Assembly (NCBI GenBank): GCA_026713405.1
Contig: JAPOON010000645.1
Location: forward strand, 1 to 10,178
DNA: 10,178 bases
Source of the DNA: Gammaproteobacteria bacterium
Lineage (GTDB): Bacteria; Pseudomonadota; Gammaproteobacteria; Pseudomonadales; Azotimanducaceae_A
Direction: 5' to 3'
This document shows positions 1-6,477 of this stretch, in pieces. A model generated the notes under the pieces. It saw only the letters and a program-made list of their open reading frames with translations, searched no databases and had not been told where the DNA came from. Position 1 is the first letter of the stretch, and every line of letters begins with the position of its first letter. The position numbers were made by a program, and so were the translations under genes.

Positions 1-512
1 AGCTTGTTGCTTTCGATCAGCCGGTCGTCCTGACCGTGGGGATCTTCCGAGTCCATGCCGAAGGGGTTGTCGCCCGTAATGAAACGGGCCTCGACGTTTC
101 CGAACTTGCCGTCGTCGCCGGGCAGCCGGTAGCTCCAGTGCCATTGCTGCCCCACCGCCTCGACCTCGTGGGCATCCTCCGGCACCGTCACGAAATCGGC
201 CCACACGATCAGCCCCGGCGCCAGCATGGCTGCGACGCCAATGGCCGTGATGGCCGTCAGCCAGATCTCCAGTTTCTTGTTCTCCGGCTGGTATGCGGCG
301 CGCTTGTTCTTGTTGTACCGGAACCGGATGATGCAGTACGCCATGAAGGCGTTGACCACGACGAACACGAAACCCGTGACCCAGAACGTGACATCGATCG
401 TGAAATCGATCGTGCTCCAGTTCGACGCCAGCGGCGTCAGGTACCAGGGGCTCCAGACGTGAAAAGCGACCGAACCCACTATCAGGACGATCAACGCAAT
501 CGCAAATGCCAT
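1..512 (-). CDS. coxB: Cytochrome c oxidase subunit II, partial (C-terminus outside window)
   Basis: Subunit II of a heme-copper terminal oxidase. It takes electrons from cytochrome c through a CuA centre and passes them to subunit I in the cytoplasmic membrane. The 170 visible residues start at an ATG (510-512) and run off the left edge. There are three hydrophobic segments, at about residues 1-20, 41-62 and 84-105. These are followed by the QQWHW motif at 122-126, the aromatic electron-entry region typical of subunit II. After it comes a stretch containing NPFGMD, DPHGQDD and LIESN (about 149-169) that I associate with a non-mitochondrial-type subfamily having extra sequence between QWxW and the CuA fold. 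The CuA cysteines and histidines would lie outside the window, so functionality cannot be judged. Upstream GAGGCGGA is a modest ribosome binding site. Being first in the visible direction, it probably opens a cox operon continuing to the left. Confidence 0.9.
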   Translation of the reverse strand, partial: MAFAIALIVLIVGSVAFHVWSPWYLTPLASNWSTIDFTIDVTFWVTGFVFVVVNAFMAYCIIRFRYNKNKRAAYQPENKKLEIWLTAITAIGVAAMLAPGLIVWADFVTVPEDAHEVEAVGQQWHWSYRLPGDDGKFGNVEARFITGDNPFGMDSEDPHGQDDRLIESNK

Positions 513-603
513 TTATCTATCCGCCTCACTCCAACATGCCCTGCCAGCGGGCCCGAACCCGGTGACTGATGCATGGTCTGTGGCTTGTATCCGCTTGCCG
601 ACC

Positions 604-619
604 GGCGCGAAATCGCGCC
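604..619. repeat. Short inverted repeat in the coxB upstream region
   Basis: GGCGCGA-AA-TCGCGCC is a perfect inverted repeat with 7-bp arms, centred about 100 bp upstream of the coxB start. It could be an operator or a hairpin in the coxB leader. It could also be chance, since it is pure GC apart from its AT-rich centre. Confidence 0.35.
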
Positions 620-737
620 CGAGCCTCATGCCTGGATGTCGCTGCCGCGGTTGCCCGTGGCGCAACCTCCATACTCGGGGTGCGCATTTTGACAAAGAAT
701 TGGCGCGCTGACGAGAAAAACATGCATCAATTTTGGC

Positions 738-749
738 CTGATCGATCAG
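738..749. repeat. 12-bp perfect palindrome
   Basis: CTGATCGATCAG is fully self-complementary and lies in the AT-richer part of the bfr-coxB gap, about 230 bp upstream of coxB. Dyad symmetry of this size fits a dimeric regulator, but I cannot assign one. Confidence 0.35.
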
Positions 750-854
750 ACAGCAGCTCGACCGGGGTGCCGACGCCCGTCCAGAAGCGGTTGGCTTGGG
801 GCATTGGCTGGGGGACAAGAGCGGATGCGCCCCATCCTTTCGGATTCGCCCCGG

Positions 855-1331
855 TCAATCCCCGTGCATCTGCGACTGGATATAGTTCTCCACGCCCACC
901 TTGTCGATGAGTTCGAGCTGCGTCTCCAGCCAGTCGACGTGTTCCTCTTCGGAGTCGAGAATCTCGCGGAAGAGCTGGCGGGAAACGTAGTCGCCGTTTG
1001 CTTCGCAGAAGGCGATGGCGTCCCGGAGCGTGGGCATCGCGTCCATCTCCAGGGCCAGGTCGCATTCCAGCATCTCCCGGGTGTGCTGCCCGATCCTCAG
1101 CTTGCCGAGATCCTGCAGATTGGGCAGGCCTTCCAGAAAGAGGATGCGTTCCGCCAGCGACTCCGCATGCTTCATCTCGTCGAAGGACTCTTCGCGCTCC
1201 TTGTGGGCCAGCCTCCGCAAGCCCCAGTCCTCGAACATCTTCGCGTGCAGGAAGTACTGGTTGATGGCCGTCAACTCGTTCTTCAGCACCCCGTTGAGGT
1301 GCACGACTACGTCCTTGTGCATCGGCTGCAT
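855..1331 (-). CDS. bfr: Bacterioferritin (heme-binding ferritin, iron storage)
   Basis: Bacterioferritin is a cytoplasmic 24-subunit shell that oxidises Fe(II) and stores it as a ferric mineral. With the start chosen here the protein has 158 residues, the usual length of the family. All expected ligands are visible: ferroxidase residues E19, E52, H55, E95, E128 and H131, and the intersubunit heme ligand M53, each one position later than in the E. coli protein. The [20 protein letters not shown] segment near the N-terminus is diagnostic. The open frame extends 20 codons further upstream to 1391, but that extension matches nothing in the family. The ATG at 1329-1331 has GGGAA six bases ahead of it. 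Another ATG lies three codons later, at 1320-1322. The gene diverges from bfd, and a Fur-like site overlaps its likely promoter, so iron control is expected. Confidence 0.96.
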   Translation of the reverse strand: MQPMHKDVVVHLNGVLKNELTAINQYFLHAKMFEDWGLRRLAHKEREESFDEMKHAESLAERILFLEGLPNLQDLGKLRIGQHTREMLECDLALEMDAMPTLRDAIAFCEANGDYVSRQLFREILDSEEEHVDWLETQLELIDKVGVENYIQSQMHGD

Positions 1332-1390
1332 GATCGGTTCCCGCAAGATGTCTGAAGTTGTGAGGATGCCACCGCCGACTGACAAAGACA

Positions 1391-1418
1391 ACCCTAACCT
1401 ATTGATTTACAATGACAA
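1391..1418 (-). promoter_or_regulatory. Candidate bfr promoter
   Basis: On the minus strand TTGTCA (1413-1418, 5 of 6 to consensus) is followed by a 16-bp spacer and TAGGGT (1391-1396, 3 of 6). It would give a leader of about 50 nt before bfr. The -35 lies inside the Fur-like site. The -10 is weak, so the exact start is uncertain. Confidence 0.4.
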
Positions 1419-1426
1419 TTATTCGC
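1408..1426. promoter_or_regulatory. Fur-box-like operator between bfr and bfd
   Basis: Aligned to the classical 19-bp Fur box GATAATGATAATCATTATC, this stretch matches at 13 of 19 positions; its core is ACAATGACAATTATT. It overlaps the -35 of the candidate bfr promoter and lies about 85 bp upstream of bfd. Iron regulation of bfr and bfd genes is well established in other proteobacteria. Whether this site binds Fur is inference. Confidence 0.5.
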
Positions 1427-1436
1427 TTTTGCGAAT
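1421..1436. repeat. ATTCGC-TTTT-GCGAAT inverted repeat
   Basis: Perfect 6-bp arms are separated by TTTT, directly beside and partly overlapping the Fur-like site in the divergent bfr/bfd control region. It could be a second operator or a short hairpin. I do not recognise the motif. Confidence 0.45.
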
Positions 1437-1469
1437 CGGCATCCATTGGCGATTGCGATGCATGCGCCC

Positions 1470-1499
1470 TTGCTATCGAGAATCGTTTTTGTTTACACT
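1470..1499 (+). promoter_or_regulatory. Candidate bfd promoter
   Basis: TTGCTA (1470-1475), an 18-bp spacer and TACACT (1494-1499) form a plausible sigma-70 promoter. Transcription would begin only a few bases before the bfd ATG at 1510, leaving almost no leader and no room for a ribosome binding site. Confidence 0.4.
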
Positions 1500-1509
1500 A
1501 CGCGCCGTC

Positions 1510-1695
1510 ATGTACGTATGCCTGTGCAGAGCCGTAACCGATAGCGAGATTCGCGAGGCCGCCAACAGCGGCACCCACGATCTCGACGGCCTGAACGATA
1601 CGCTGGGTGTCGGCGCCTGCTGCGGCTCCTGCCGCGAAACCGCCCAGGCAATCATCGACGAGCATCTCGCCGAAGCGATCTCCTACGCAGCCTAG
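1510..1695 (+). CDS. bfd: Bacterioferritin-associated ferredoxin (Bfd)
   Basis: A small [2Fe-2S] protein that docks on bacterioferritin and passes electrons through its heme to reduce and release stored iron. The 61 residues begin MYVCLCRAVTD, the standard family start, and carry the four cluster cysteines C4, C6, C38 and C41 in the CxC...CxxC pattern. An additional cysteine, C37, lies next to the second pair. Length and N-terminus match the family, so the ATG at 1510 is secure even though the frame stays open upstream. No Shine-Dalgarno sequence precedes it. It is transcribed away from bfr, its functional partner, and both probably respond to iron. Its stop codon is the loop of a hairpin. 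Confidence 0.95.
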   Translation: MYVCLCRAVTDSEIREAANSGTHDLDGLNDTLGVGACCGSCRETAQAIIDEHLAEAISYAA

Positions 1696-1702
1696 GGCTG
1701 CG
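1686..1702. terminator. Hairpin spanning the bfd stop codon, possible bidirectional terminator
   Basis: CGCAGCC-TAG-GGCTGCG is a 7-bp perfect stem whose three-base loop is the bfd stop codon. It lies where bfd (plus) and gap (minus) converge. No T tract follows on either side, so it is not a textbook intrinsic terminator. It may act as a transcript-end stabiliser or simply be part of the adjoining repeat. Confidence 0.4.
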
Positions 1703-1749
1703 CCGCTGCTTAAAGCTGCGCCGCTGCCTAAGGCTGCGCCGCTGCCTGA
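1696..1749. repeat. Three tandem 18-bp repeats behind bfd
   Basis: Units at 1696-1713, 1714-1731 and 1732-1749 share the core GCTGCGCCGCTGC and differ only at a few bases near the ends. A partial unit (1687-1695, gcagcctag) overlaps the end of bfd. Because 18 is a multiple of three, each unit ends with a stop in the bfd frame (TAA, TAA, TGA). The array fills much of the convergent gap between bfd and gap; 1750-1784 holds nothing further that I can identify. Confidence 0.8.
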
Positions 1750-1784
1750 ACCCGCACTGCGCCCCACCCCGGCGGAACGCGCGC

Positions 1785-3257
1785 TCAGAACCCCTGCTCT
1801 TCCACGTCCCCCGGAATCAGCGGATAGGAAATCCCCGCCCACTTCTGAACGATCCGTATCACCTGGCAGGCGTAGCCGAACTCGTTGTCGTACCACACGT
1901 ACAGAACCACCCGGTTGTCCTTGGCGAGCGTCGCCCCGCCATCGACGATGCAGGCGTGCCGGTTGCCGACGAAGTCGGACGACACCACATCGGCCGCTTC
2001 GGTGTAGTCGATCTGCCGCTGCAGGCCCGAATGCAGGGAGGCGTTGCGCAGAAAGTCGTTGACCTCGGCGACAGTGACGTCCTGGGCCAGGGTCAGGTTG
2101 AGAATCGCCAGTGACACGTTTGGCGTCGGCACCCGGATGGCGTTGCCGGTCAGCTTGCCCTCGAGTTCCGGCAGCAGCTTGGTCACCGCGGACGATGCGC
2201 CCGTCTCGGTGATCACCATGTTCAGCGGCGCGCCGCGGCCGCGCCGGTTCTTCTTGTGATAGTTGTCGATCAGGTTCTGATCGTTGGTATAGGCGTGCAC
2301 GGTTTCCATGTGCCCGTGCATGATCTCGAACCCCGTATTGACCGCCTTCAGCACCGGCACGATGGCATTGGTGGTGCAGGATGCGGCGCCGAGCAGCACA
2401 TCGTTCTGGTTCATTACCGAGGAATTGACCCCCGAGACGATGTTCTTGATCGTTCCCTTCGCGGGAGCGGTGAGCAGCACCCTGGCCGTACCCCTGGACT
2501 GCAGGTGCTGACTCATGCCCGGTTCGTCCCGCCATGCACCAGTGTTGTCGATCACGGTGGCGTTGTGGATGCCGTAGCGCTCGTAATCGATCCGGTCCGG
2601 GCGGTCGGCGTATATCACGTGGACGACATTGCCGTTGGCGATGAGGCAACTGTTCTCCTCATCGACCCTGAGCGTGCCCAGGAAAGCACCGTGCACCGAA
2701 TCGCGCCGTAACAGGGCCGCCCGCTTGGCCAGGTCGTCGGGGCCGGCCTTGCGCACGACGATGGCTTTCAGCCGCAACTGGTGGCCTCCGCCGGTCTTTT
2801 CGATCAACAGCCGCGCGAGCAGCCGGCCGATGCGGCCGAAGCCGTACAGCACGATATCCTGCGGTTTTTCCAGCGGCGGCACGTGCCGGCCGATCACCTC
2901 CGCGCACTCGCGCCGGACGAATTCCATCGGCGTGATGCTGCTGCCGTTCTCGGATTCCTGCATGTAGCGGGTCGCCAGCTTGCCCACATCGACGTGCGAA
3001 GGCCCCAGGTCGAGTTTCGAGAGCGCCTCGCAGATCGGGTAACTCTCGAACTCCGACAATTCGTTGTGCGCCACCTGCCGCACGTAGCGGTGGGTCTTCA
3101 TGATCTGGATGACGCTCTGGTTGTACAGCGCCCGGCCGTAGCAGTAGCTCACCACGTTCTTGCGGTAGAGGCGACCGATGATGGGGATCATCGCCTCGGC
3201 CAGCGCTTCACGCTCTTTCCAGTCCGGAAAGTAGTCGTCGAGACTCGGTAGGGCCAC
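1785..3257 (-). CDS. gap: Glyceraldehyde-3-phosphate dehydrogenase, long form with N-terminal extension
   Basis: Catalyses phosphorylating oxidation of glyceraldehyde 3-phosphate to 1,3-bisphosphoglycerate, or the reverse, in the cytoplasm. The 490 residues split into an extra N-terminal domain (about 1-130) and a complete GAPDH core. The core shows the nucleotide-binding GFGRIGR at 139-145, ASCTTN at 292-297 with catalytic C294, the general-base H321 in HAYTNDQ, and WYDNEFGY at 455-462. Ordinary GAPDH is about 330 residues; long versions like this are known in Pseudomonas and other gammaproteobacteria. The second strand of the Rossmann fold ends in IVVRK, lacking the Asp that NAD-specific enzymes use there. 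NADP use or dual specificity is therefore possible. The start is GTG (3255-3257), supported by AAAGGA six bases upstream. It has its own promoter and converges with bfd. Confidence 0.95.
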   Translation of the reverse strand: MALPSLDDYFPDWKEREALAEAMIPIIGRLYRKNVVSYCYGRALYNQSVIQIMKTHRYVRQVAHNELSEFESYPICEALSKLDLGPSHVDVGKLATRYMQESENGSSITPMEFVRRECAEVIGRHVPPLEKPQDIVLYGFGRIGRLLARLLIEKTGGGHQLRLKAIVVRKAGPDDLAKRAALLRRDSVHGAFLGTLRVDEENSCLIANGNVVHVIYADRPDRIDYERYGIHNATVIDNTGAWRDEPGMSQHLQSRGTARVLLTAPAKGTIKNIVSGVNSSVMNQNDVLLGAASCTTNAIVPVLKAVNTGFEIMHGHMETVHAYTNDQNLIDNYHKKNRRGRGAPLNMVITETGASSAVTKLLPELEGKLTGNAIRVPTPNVSLAILNLTLAQDVTVAEVNDFLRNASLHSGLQRQIDYTEAADVVSSDFVGNRHACIVDGGATLAKDNRVVLYVWYDNEFGYACQVIRIVQKWAGISYPLIPGDVEEQGF

Positions 3258-3263
3258 TAGAAG

Positions 3264-3269
3264 TCCTTT
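3264..3269 (-). promoter_or_regulatory. Ribosome binding site fixing the GTG start of gap
   Basis: AAAGGA on the minus strand lies six bases before the GTG at 3255-3257. No ATG in this frame lies nearby, so this site supports initiation at GTG. Confidence 0.75.
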
Positions 3270-3299
3270 TGTCGAGGGGGATGCCGGGAAGTCGCGCGC

Positions 3300-3327
3300 A
3301 TTATAGTTTGAAACCCGCGGGGAACAA
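3300..3327 (-). promoter_or_regulatory. Sigma-70 promoter of gap
   Basis: A perfect TATAAT (3300-3305) is preceded by a 16-bp spacer and TTGTTC (3322-3327). Transcription should begin near 3293, giving a leader of about 36 nt that carries the AAAGGA site. This is the best promoter in the window. Confidence 0.75.
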
Positions 3328-3413
3328 TCGCCGATGGGCTCCGTCAGGCGAATTTCAGCGGTTCGACAAGCCGGAACGCTCGCGTAAAGGGATCAACGCC
3401 GGGATTCGGGAAA

Positions 3414-3524
3414 GAGTTCGTATGCGGCGCTTCCCTTTCGGCGCGTTAGAGCTCATCCAACACCCTCCCATACAGCAGGATGCCGTGGCCGGTGCGCCGA
3501 AAGGGAAGCGCCGTATACGAACTC
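3414..3524. repeat. Palindromic element with 31-bp inverted arms, between korB and gap
   Basis: The left arm (3414-3444) and right arm (3494-3524) are reverse complements over 31 bp with one mismatch (g at 3423 against a at 3515). They enclose 49 bp that itself holds a CATCC/GGATG pairing (3454-3458 with 3478-3482). I see no target-site duplication and no coding capacity. It lies downstream of korB and about 90 bp upstream of the gap promoter, both on the minus strand, so transcripts leaving korB would fold into a very stable hairpin. Possible identities are an intergenic palindromic repeat family, a MITE-like element, or a terminator or mRNA-protecting structure. The rest of 3258-3600 holds only the gap promoter and leader, and I see no gene in it. 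Confidence 0.85.
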
Positions 3525-3600
3525 GCTGCCAGGTACTGCTGACTGTCAAATAGAAGCTAGTAAAGTGGATTGGAGAATTTGTTCCACGCGAGCCTGCGCA

Positions 3601-4656
3601 TCAGCGGAAACTCTCGTTCACCTGCTCGAGCGCCGCGGAGCCGGGGCACAGGTCGGACTCGGTCAGACTGTTCAGCGGCACGTCCACCGTATCGAGAATC
3701 TCGTGGCAATCCGCCGCGTCCGGGTCGACGTACAACAGCCCGGTCACCACTTCGCCCTTGTCCTGGTAACGCTGCACCGTCTCCAGCGCCCCCACGCGGT
3801 CGTGGACATCGTAACCGCCGTCGAGCTTGTACAGGCGCAGCACGGAACCGTCGGGCATCTTCACGTCTTCCGTGGCGCCGGGCCCGTAGTCGGCCGTGAT
3901 TTCCTCGCCGGACGGGAAGTAGTCCGCATGCACGAAGTGGCCGCTGTGCCCGCGCACATAGTCGAAGCTCTTGGTGGAGCCATTGTGATTGTTGAAGGCG
4001 ACACAGGGCGAGATGACGTCGAGAAACGCCATGCCGTGATGCTTCAGCCCCGCCTTGATGAGCGGTACCAGCTGGTTCTTGTCGCCGGAGAAACTGCGCG
4101 CGACGAAGCTTGCGCCCACCTGCAGGGCCAGGCTCACCAGGTCGATGGGCTCGTAGAGGTTGGGCACGCCCCGCTTGCTGGTGGAACCCCGGTCGTTGGT
4201 CGCCGAGAACTGGCCCTTGGTCAGCCCGTAGGTGCCGTTGTTGTCGACGATGTAGAGCATGTTGATGCGTCGCCGCATGATGTGGGCGAACTGGCCGAGC
4301 CCGATGGAGGCGCTGTCGCCGTCCCCGGAGACGCCGATGCAGTACAGCTCCCGGTTGGCGAGATTGGCGCCGGTGGCCACCGCCGGCATGCGCCCGTGCA
4401 CGGAGTTGAAACCGTGGGACTTGTCCAGGAAATAGCTCGGCGTCTTCGATGAGCAGCCGATGCCGGACATTTTCGCGAACCGGTGCGGCGGCAGCGCCAG
4501 TTCGGCACAGGCCTGCACCACGGCGGCGCTGACGGAGTCGTGGCCGCAGCCGGCGCACAGCGTCGACACCACGCCTTCGTAATCGCGCCGGGTGAGCCCG
4601 AGTTCGTTGACCGGCAGCTGCGGATGATGGATTCGCGGCTTGGCGACGAATGTCAT
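3601..4656 (-). CDS. korB: 2-oxoacid:ferredoxin oxidoreductase, beta subunit (thiamine diphosphate)
   Basis: The beta subunit binds thiamine diphosphate and a [4Fe-4S] cluster and performs CoA-dependent oxidative decarboxylation of a 2-oxoacid together with the alpha chain. The 351 residues contain the ThDP/Mg motif GDGD at 111-114, continued by DNNGTYG at 138-144. Four candidate cluster cysteines are C34 and C37 (CAGC), C68 (GIGCSS) and C218 (SPC). Their spacing closely matches that of the structurally known Sulfolobus enzyme, as I recall it. GLTKGQ at 144-149 is the version I associate with 2-oxoglutarate or broad-range enzymes rather than the TGGQ of pyruvate enzymes. Substrate assignment is therefore likely but unproven. 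The start ATG overlaps the upstream stop by four bases (ATGA) and has its own strong GGAGGT site. It is the last gene of the operon. Confidence 0.93.
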   Translation of the reverse strand: MTFVAKPRIHHPQLPVNELGLTRRDYEGVVSTLCAGCGHDSVSAAVVQACAELALPPHRFAKMSGIGCSSKTPSYFLDKSHGFNSVHGRMPAVATGANLANRELYCIGVSGDGDSASIGLGQFAHIMRRRINMLYIVDNNGTYGLTKGQFSATNDRGSTSKRGVPNLYEPIDLVSLALQVGASFVARSFSGDKNQLVPLIKAGLKHHGMAFLDVISPCVAFNNHNGSTKSFDYVRGHSGHFVHADYFPSGEEITADYGPGATEDVKMPDGSVLRLYKLDGGYDVHDRVGALETVQRYQDKGEVVTGLLYVDPDAADCHEILDTVDVPLNSLTESDLCPGSAALEQVNESFR

Positions 4657-6476
4657 GAGCGCACCTCCGTGAGGCGGGGCAGTTTCCGCGCCTTGTAATG
4701 CTCCAGCACCTGGGAATGGATGTCTTCGGCCGAAAGCGACAGCCCCGCGTAGTAGAGCACCGGCACCAGCTTCGCCGGGTCTACGTCGCCTTCGTTGATC
4801 AGTAGCGTGCGCATCTGTGCATCCCGGTTCTGGTCCACCACGAACACCAGGTCATGGCGTTCGATGAACTGCCACACCTCGTCGCCGAACGGGAAGCCGC
4901 GTATGCGCATGCGGTCGACCCCCACCCCGTCCGCCTGCAGCATGTGCAGGGTTTCGTCCATGGGCATGGCGCTGGTGCCGTAATAGATGATGCCGGCTTT
5001 CCGGCCGTCATCGTGAATCTCGGCTTTCGGCATCAACCCGGCGGCGGTCGCCCATTTCTCCAGCAGCCGGTCCATGTTGCGCTGGTAGGCGTCCGGGTCC
5101 TCGGTGTAGCGCGCGTACTCGTCCCGGGATGCGCCGCGGGTGAAGAAGGCGCCCCGTTCCGGGTGTGTGCCGGGCAGCGTGCGGTAGCCGATGCCATCGC
5201 CGTCGACGTCGAGATAGCGGCCGAATTCCTGGACCTCGTCGAGGTCTTGCTCTGACAGCACCTTGCCGCGGTCGTAGCGGCGCTCGTCGTCCCAGGCCAA
5301 CGGCTCCGACAGCACCGGGTTCATGCCCAGGTCGAGATCGCTCATCACGATGACGGGCGTCTGCAGGCGGTCGGCGAGGTCGAGTGCGTCCGCGGCGAAG
5401 TCGAAGCATTCCTTGGGCGTCGACGGGAACAGCAGCGGGTGCCGCGTATCGCCGTGGGAGGCATATGCCGCGGCCAGCAGGTCGCCCTGCTGGGTGCGGG
5501 TGGGCATGCCCGTCGACGGGCCGGCCCGCTGGATGTCGAACAGCACCGCCGGAATCTCCGCGAAGTAGGCGAGACCCAGGAATTCCGACATCAGGGATAC
5601 GCCGGGACCGCTGGTGGCGGTGAATGCACGGGCTCCGTTCCAGGCGGAGCCGATGACGATGCCGATGGCCGCCAGCTCGTCTTCTGCCTGGATGACGGCG
5701 AACTTCCGTCGCCGGGAGGCCTTGTCGATGCGCATCCTGCCCGCATAGCGTTCGAATGCCTCCGCCATGGAGGTGGACGGCGTGATCGGATACCAGGCGC
5801 ACACCGTGGCCCCGCCGTACAGGGCGCCCAGGCCGGCCGCGGTGTTGCCCTCGATGAATATCCTGTCGCCCACCGCATCCGAGCGCCGCAACTGGTACTC
5901 GATGGGGCCGTTGAGGTAGTCGAGCGCGTACTGCCGCCCGATCTCCAGCGCATGGATATTCGGCTGGATCAGGTCGTCCTTGCCCTTGTACTGGGTGGCG
6001 ACCATGCCGGTGATCACTTCGAACTCGATGTTCAGCAGTGCCGACAGCGCCCCGAGGTAGACGATGTTCTTGAACAGGCCCCGCTGCTTGAGGTCGGTGA
6101 ACTCCGGCTGCAGCAGGGCGGAGATCGGCATGCCGATCTCGCGGATGTCGCTGCGCCTGAGGTTTGCGGTGAGCGGCTTGGTGTTGTCGTAGAAGAGATA
6201 GCCGCCCGGCTTGATGCTCTCGATATCCTCGGCGTAAGTCTCGGCATTCATGGCCACCATGATGTCGACCCCTTCCCGGCGGCCGAGGTGCCCCGCCTCG
6301 TTGACGCGCACGTCGAACCAGGTGGGCAGCCCCTGGATGTTCGACGGAAAGATGTTGCGCACGGCCACCGGCACGCCCATGCGGAAGATCGCCTTGGCGA
6401 ACATGCCGTTGGCGCTTGCCGAGCCCGAGCCGTTGACGTTGGCGAAGCGGATGACGAAGTCGTTGTAGGTCACCAT
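4653..6476 (-). CDS. korA: 2-oxoacid:ferredoxin oxidoreductase, fused gamma-alpha subunit
   Basis: This chain joins the gamma domain (about residues 1-190), which takes part in CoA handling in this family, to the pyrimidine-binding alpha domain. It forms the catalytic unit with the beta subunit. The protein has 607 residues from the ATG at 6474-6476. The gamma part has the glycine-rich GSGSASANG at 16-24. The alpha part begins with EGNTAAGLGALYGG (209-222) and the signature YPITPST (229-235). The frame is open 25 codons further, into the neighbouring gene, but homologues as I remember them start near VTYNDFVIRF. The chosen ATG follows the upstream gene's TGA by one base (TGAGATG), indicating translational coupling. 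Fused gamma-alpha chains also occur in the oxygen-tolerant mycobacterial KorAB. That fits an aerobe carrying a cytochrome oxidase. Confidence 0.93.
   Translation of the reverse strand: MVTYNDFVIRFANVNGSGSASANGMFAKAIFRMGVPVAVRNIFPSNIQGLPTWFDVRVNEAGHLGRREGVDIMVAMNAETYAEDIESIKPGGYLFYDNTKPLTANLRRSDIREIGMPISALLQPEFTDLKQRGLFKNIVYLGALSALLNIEFEVITGMVATQYKGKDDLIQPNIHALEIGRQYALDYLNGPIEYQLRRSDAVGDRIFIEGNTAAGLGALYGGATVCAWYPITPSTSMAEAFERYAGRMRIDKASRRRKFAVIQAEDELAAIGIVIGSAWNGARAFTATSGPGVSLMSEFLGLAYFAEIPAVLFDIQRAGPSTGMPTRTQQGDLLAAAYASHGDTRHPLLFPSTPKECFDFAADALDLADRLQTPVIVMSDLDLGMNPVLSEPLAWDDERRYDRGKVLSEQDLDEVQEFGRYLDVDGDGIGYRTLPGTHPERGAFFTRGASRDEYARYTEDPDAYQRNMDRLLEKWATAAGLMPKAEIHDDGRKAGIIYYGTSAMPMDETLHMLQADGVGVDRMRIRGFPFGDEVWQFIERHDLVFVVDQNRDAQMRTLLINEGDVDPAKLVPVLYYAGLSLSAEDIHSQVLEHYKARKLPRLTEVRS
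4663..4668 (-). promoter_or_regulatory. Strong ribosome binding site of korB inside korA
   Basis: GGAGGT on the minus strand lies six bases before the korB ATG, within the last codons of korA. With the ATGA overlap it should keep beta-subunit synthesis matched to or above that of the fused subunit. Confidence 0.75.
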
Positions 6477-6477
6477 C

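Larger units (their letters stand above)
513..854. other. Intergenic region between coxB and bfr, no gene seen
   Basis: No reading frame here has a recognisable product; the short open frames on both strands are rich in Arg, Ala and Pro and look like chance in GC-rich DNA. As the upstream region of coxB it should hold that gene's promoter. The best minus-strand candidate is TTGTCA (689-694), a 16-bp spacer and TATGGA (667-672), whose -10 is poor. Downstream of bfr I see only short stems, such as ATCC-TTTC-GGAT (834-845) and GGATG/CATCC (823-837). None has a U tract, so no convincing terminator is visible. Confidence 0.5.

Noticed and set aside
689..694. TTGACA on the plus strand as a promoter
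   Set aside because: No -10-like hexamer at proper spacing and no plus-strand gene downstream.
513..910. Short open frames on both strands between coxB and bfr
   Set aside because: Arg/Ala/Pro-rich composition, no ribosome binding site that fits, and no family resemblance.
1696..1749. Could the three repeats be a CRISPR array?
   Set aside because: The units are directly adjacent with no spacers, and no cas gene is present.
1498..2649. A 383-codon minus-strand frame with Gly/Ser/Ala-rich repeats near its end
   Set aside because: It overlaps gap in another frame and runs through the 18-bp repeats and across bfd; the repeats explain the low-complexity tail.
3414..3524. Could the inverted arms be the ends of an insertion sequence?
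   Set aside because: Only 49 bp lie between the arms, with no transposase and no target-site duplication. A non-autonomous element remains possible but unproven.
3269..3553. Small frames of about 94 and 64 codons over the palindromic element
   Set aside because: Their mirrored peptides (RRFPFGA and PKGKRRIRT) come directly from the inverted arms, so they are a by-product of the repeat rather than genes.
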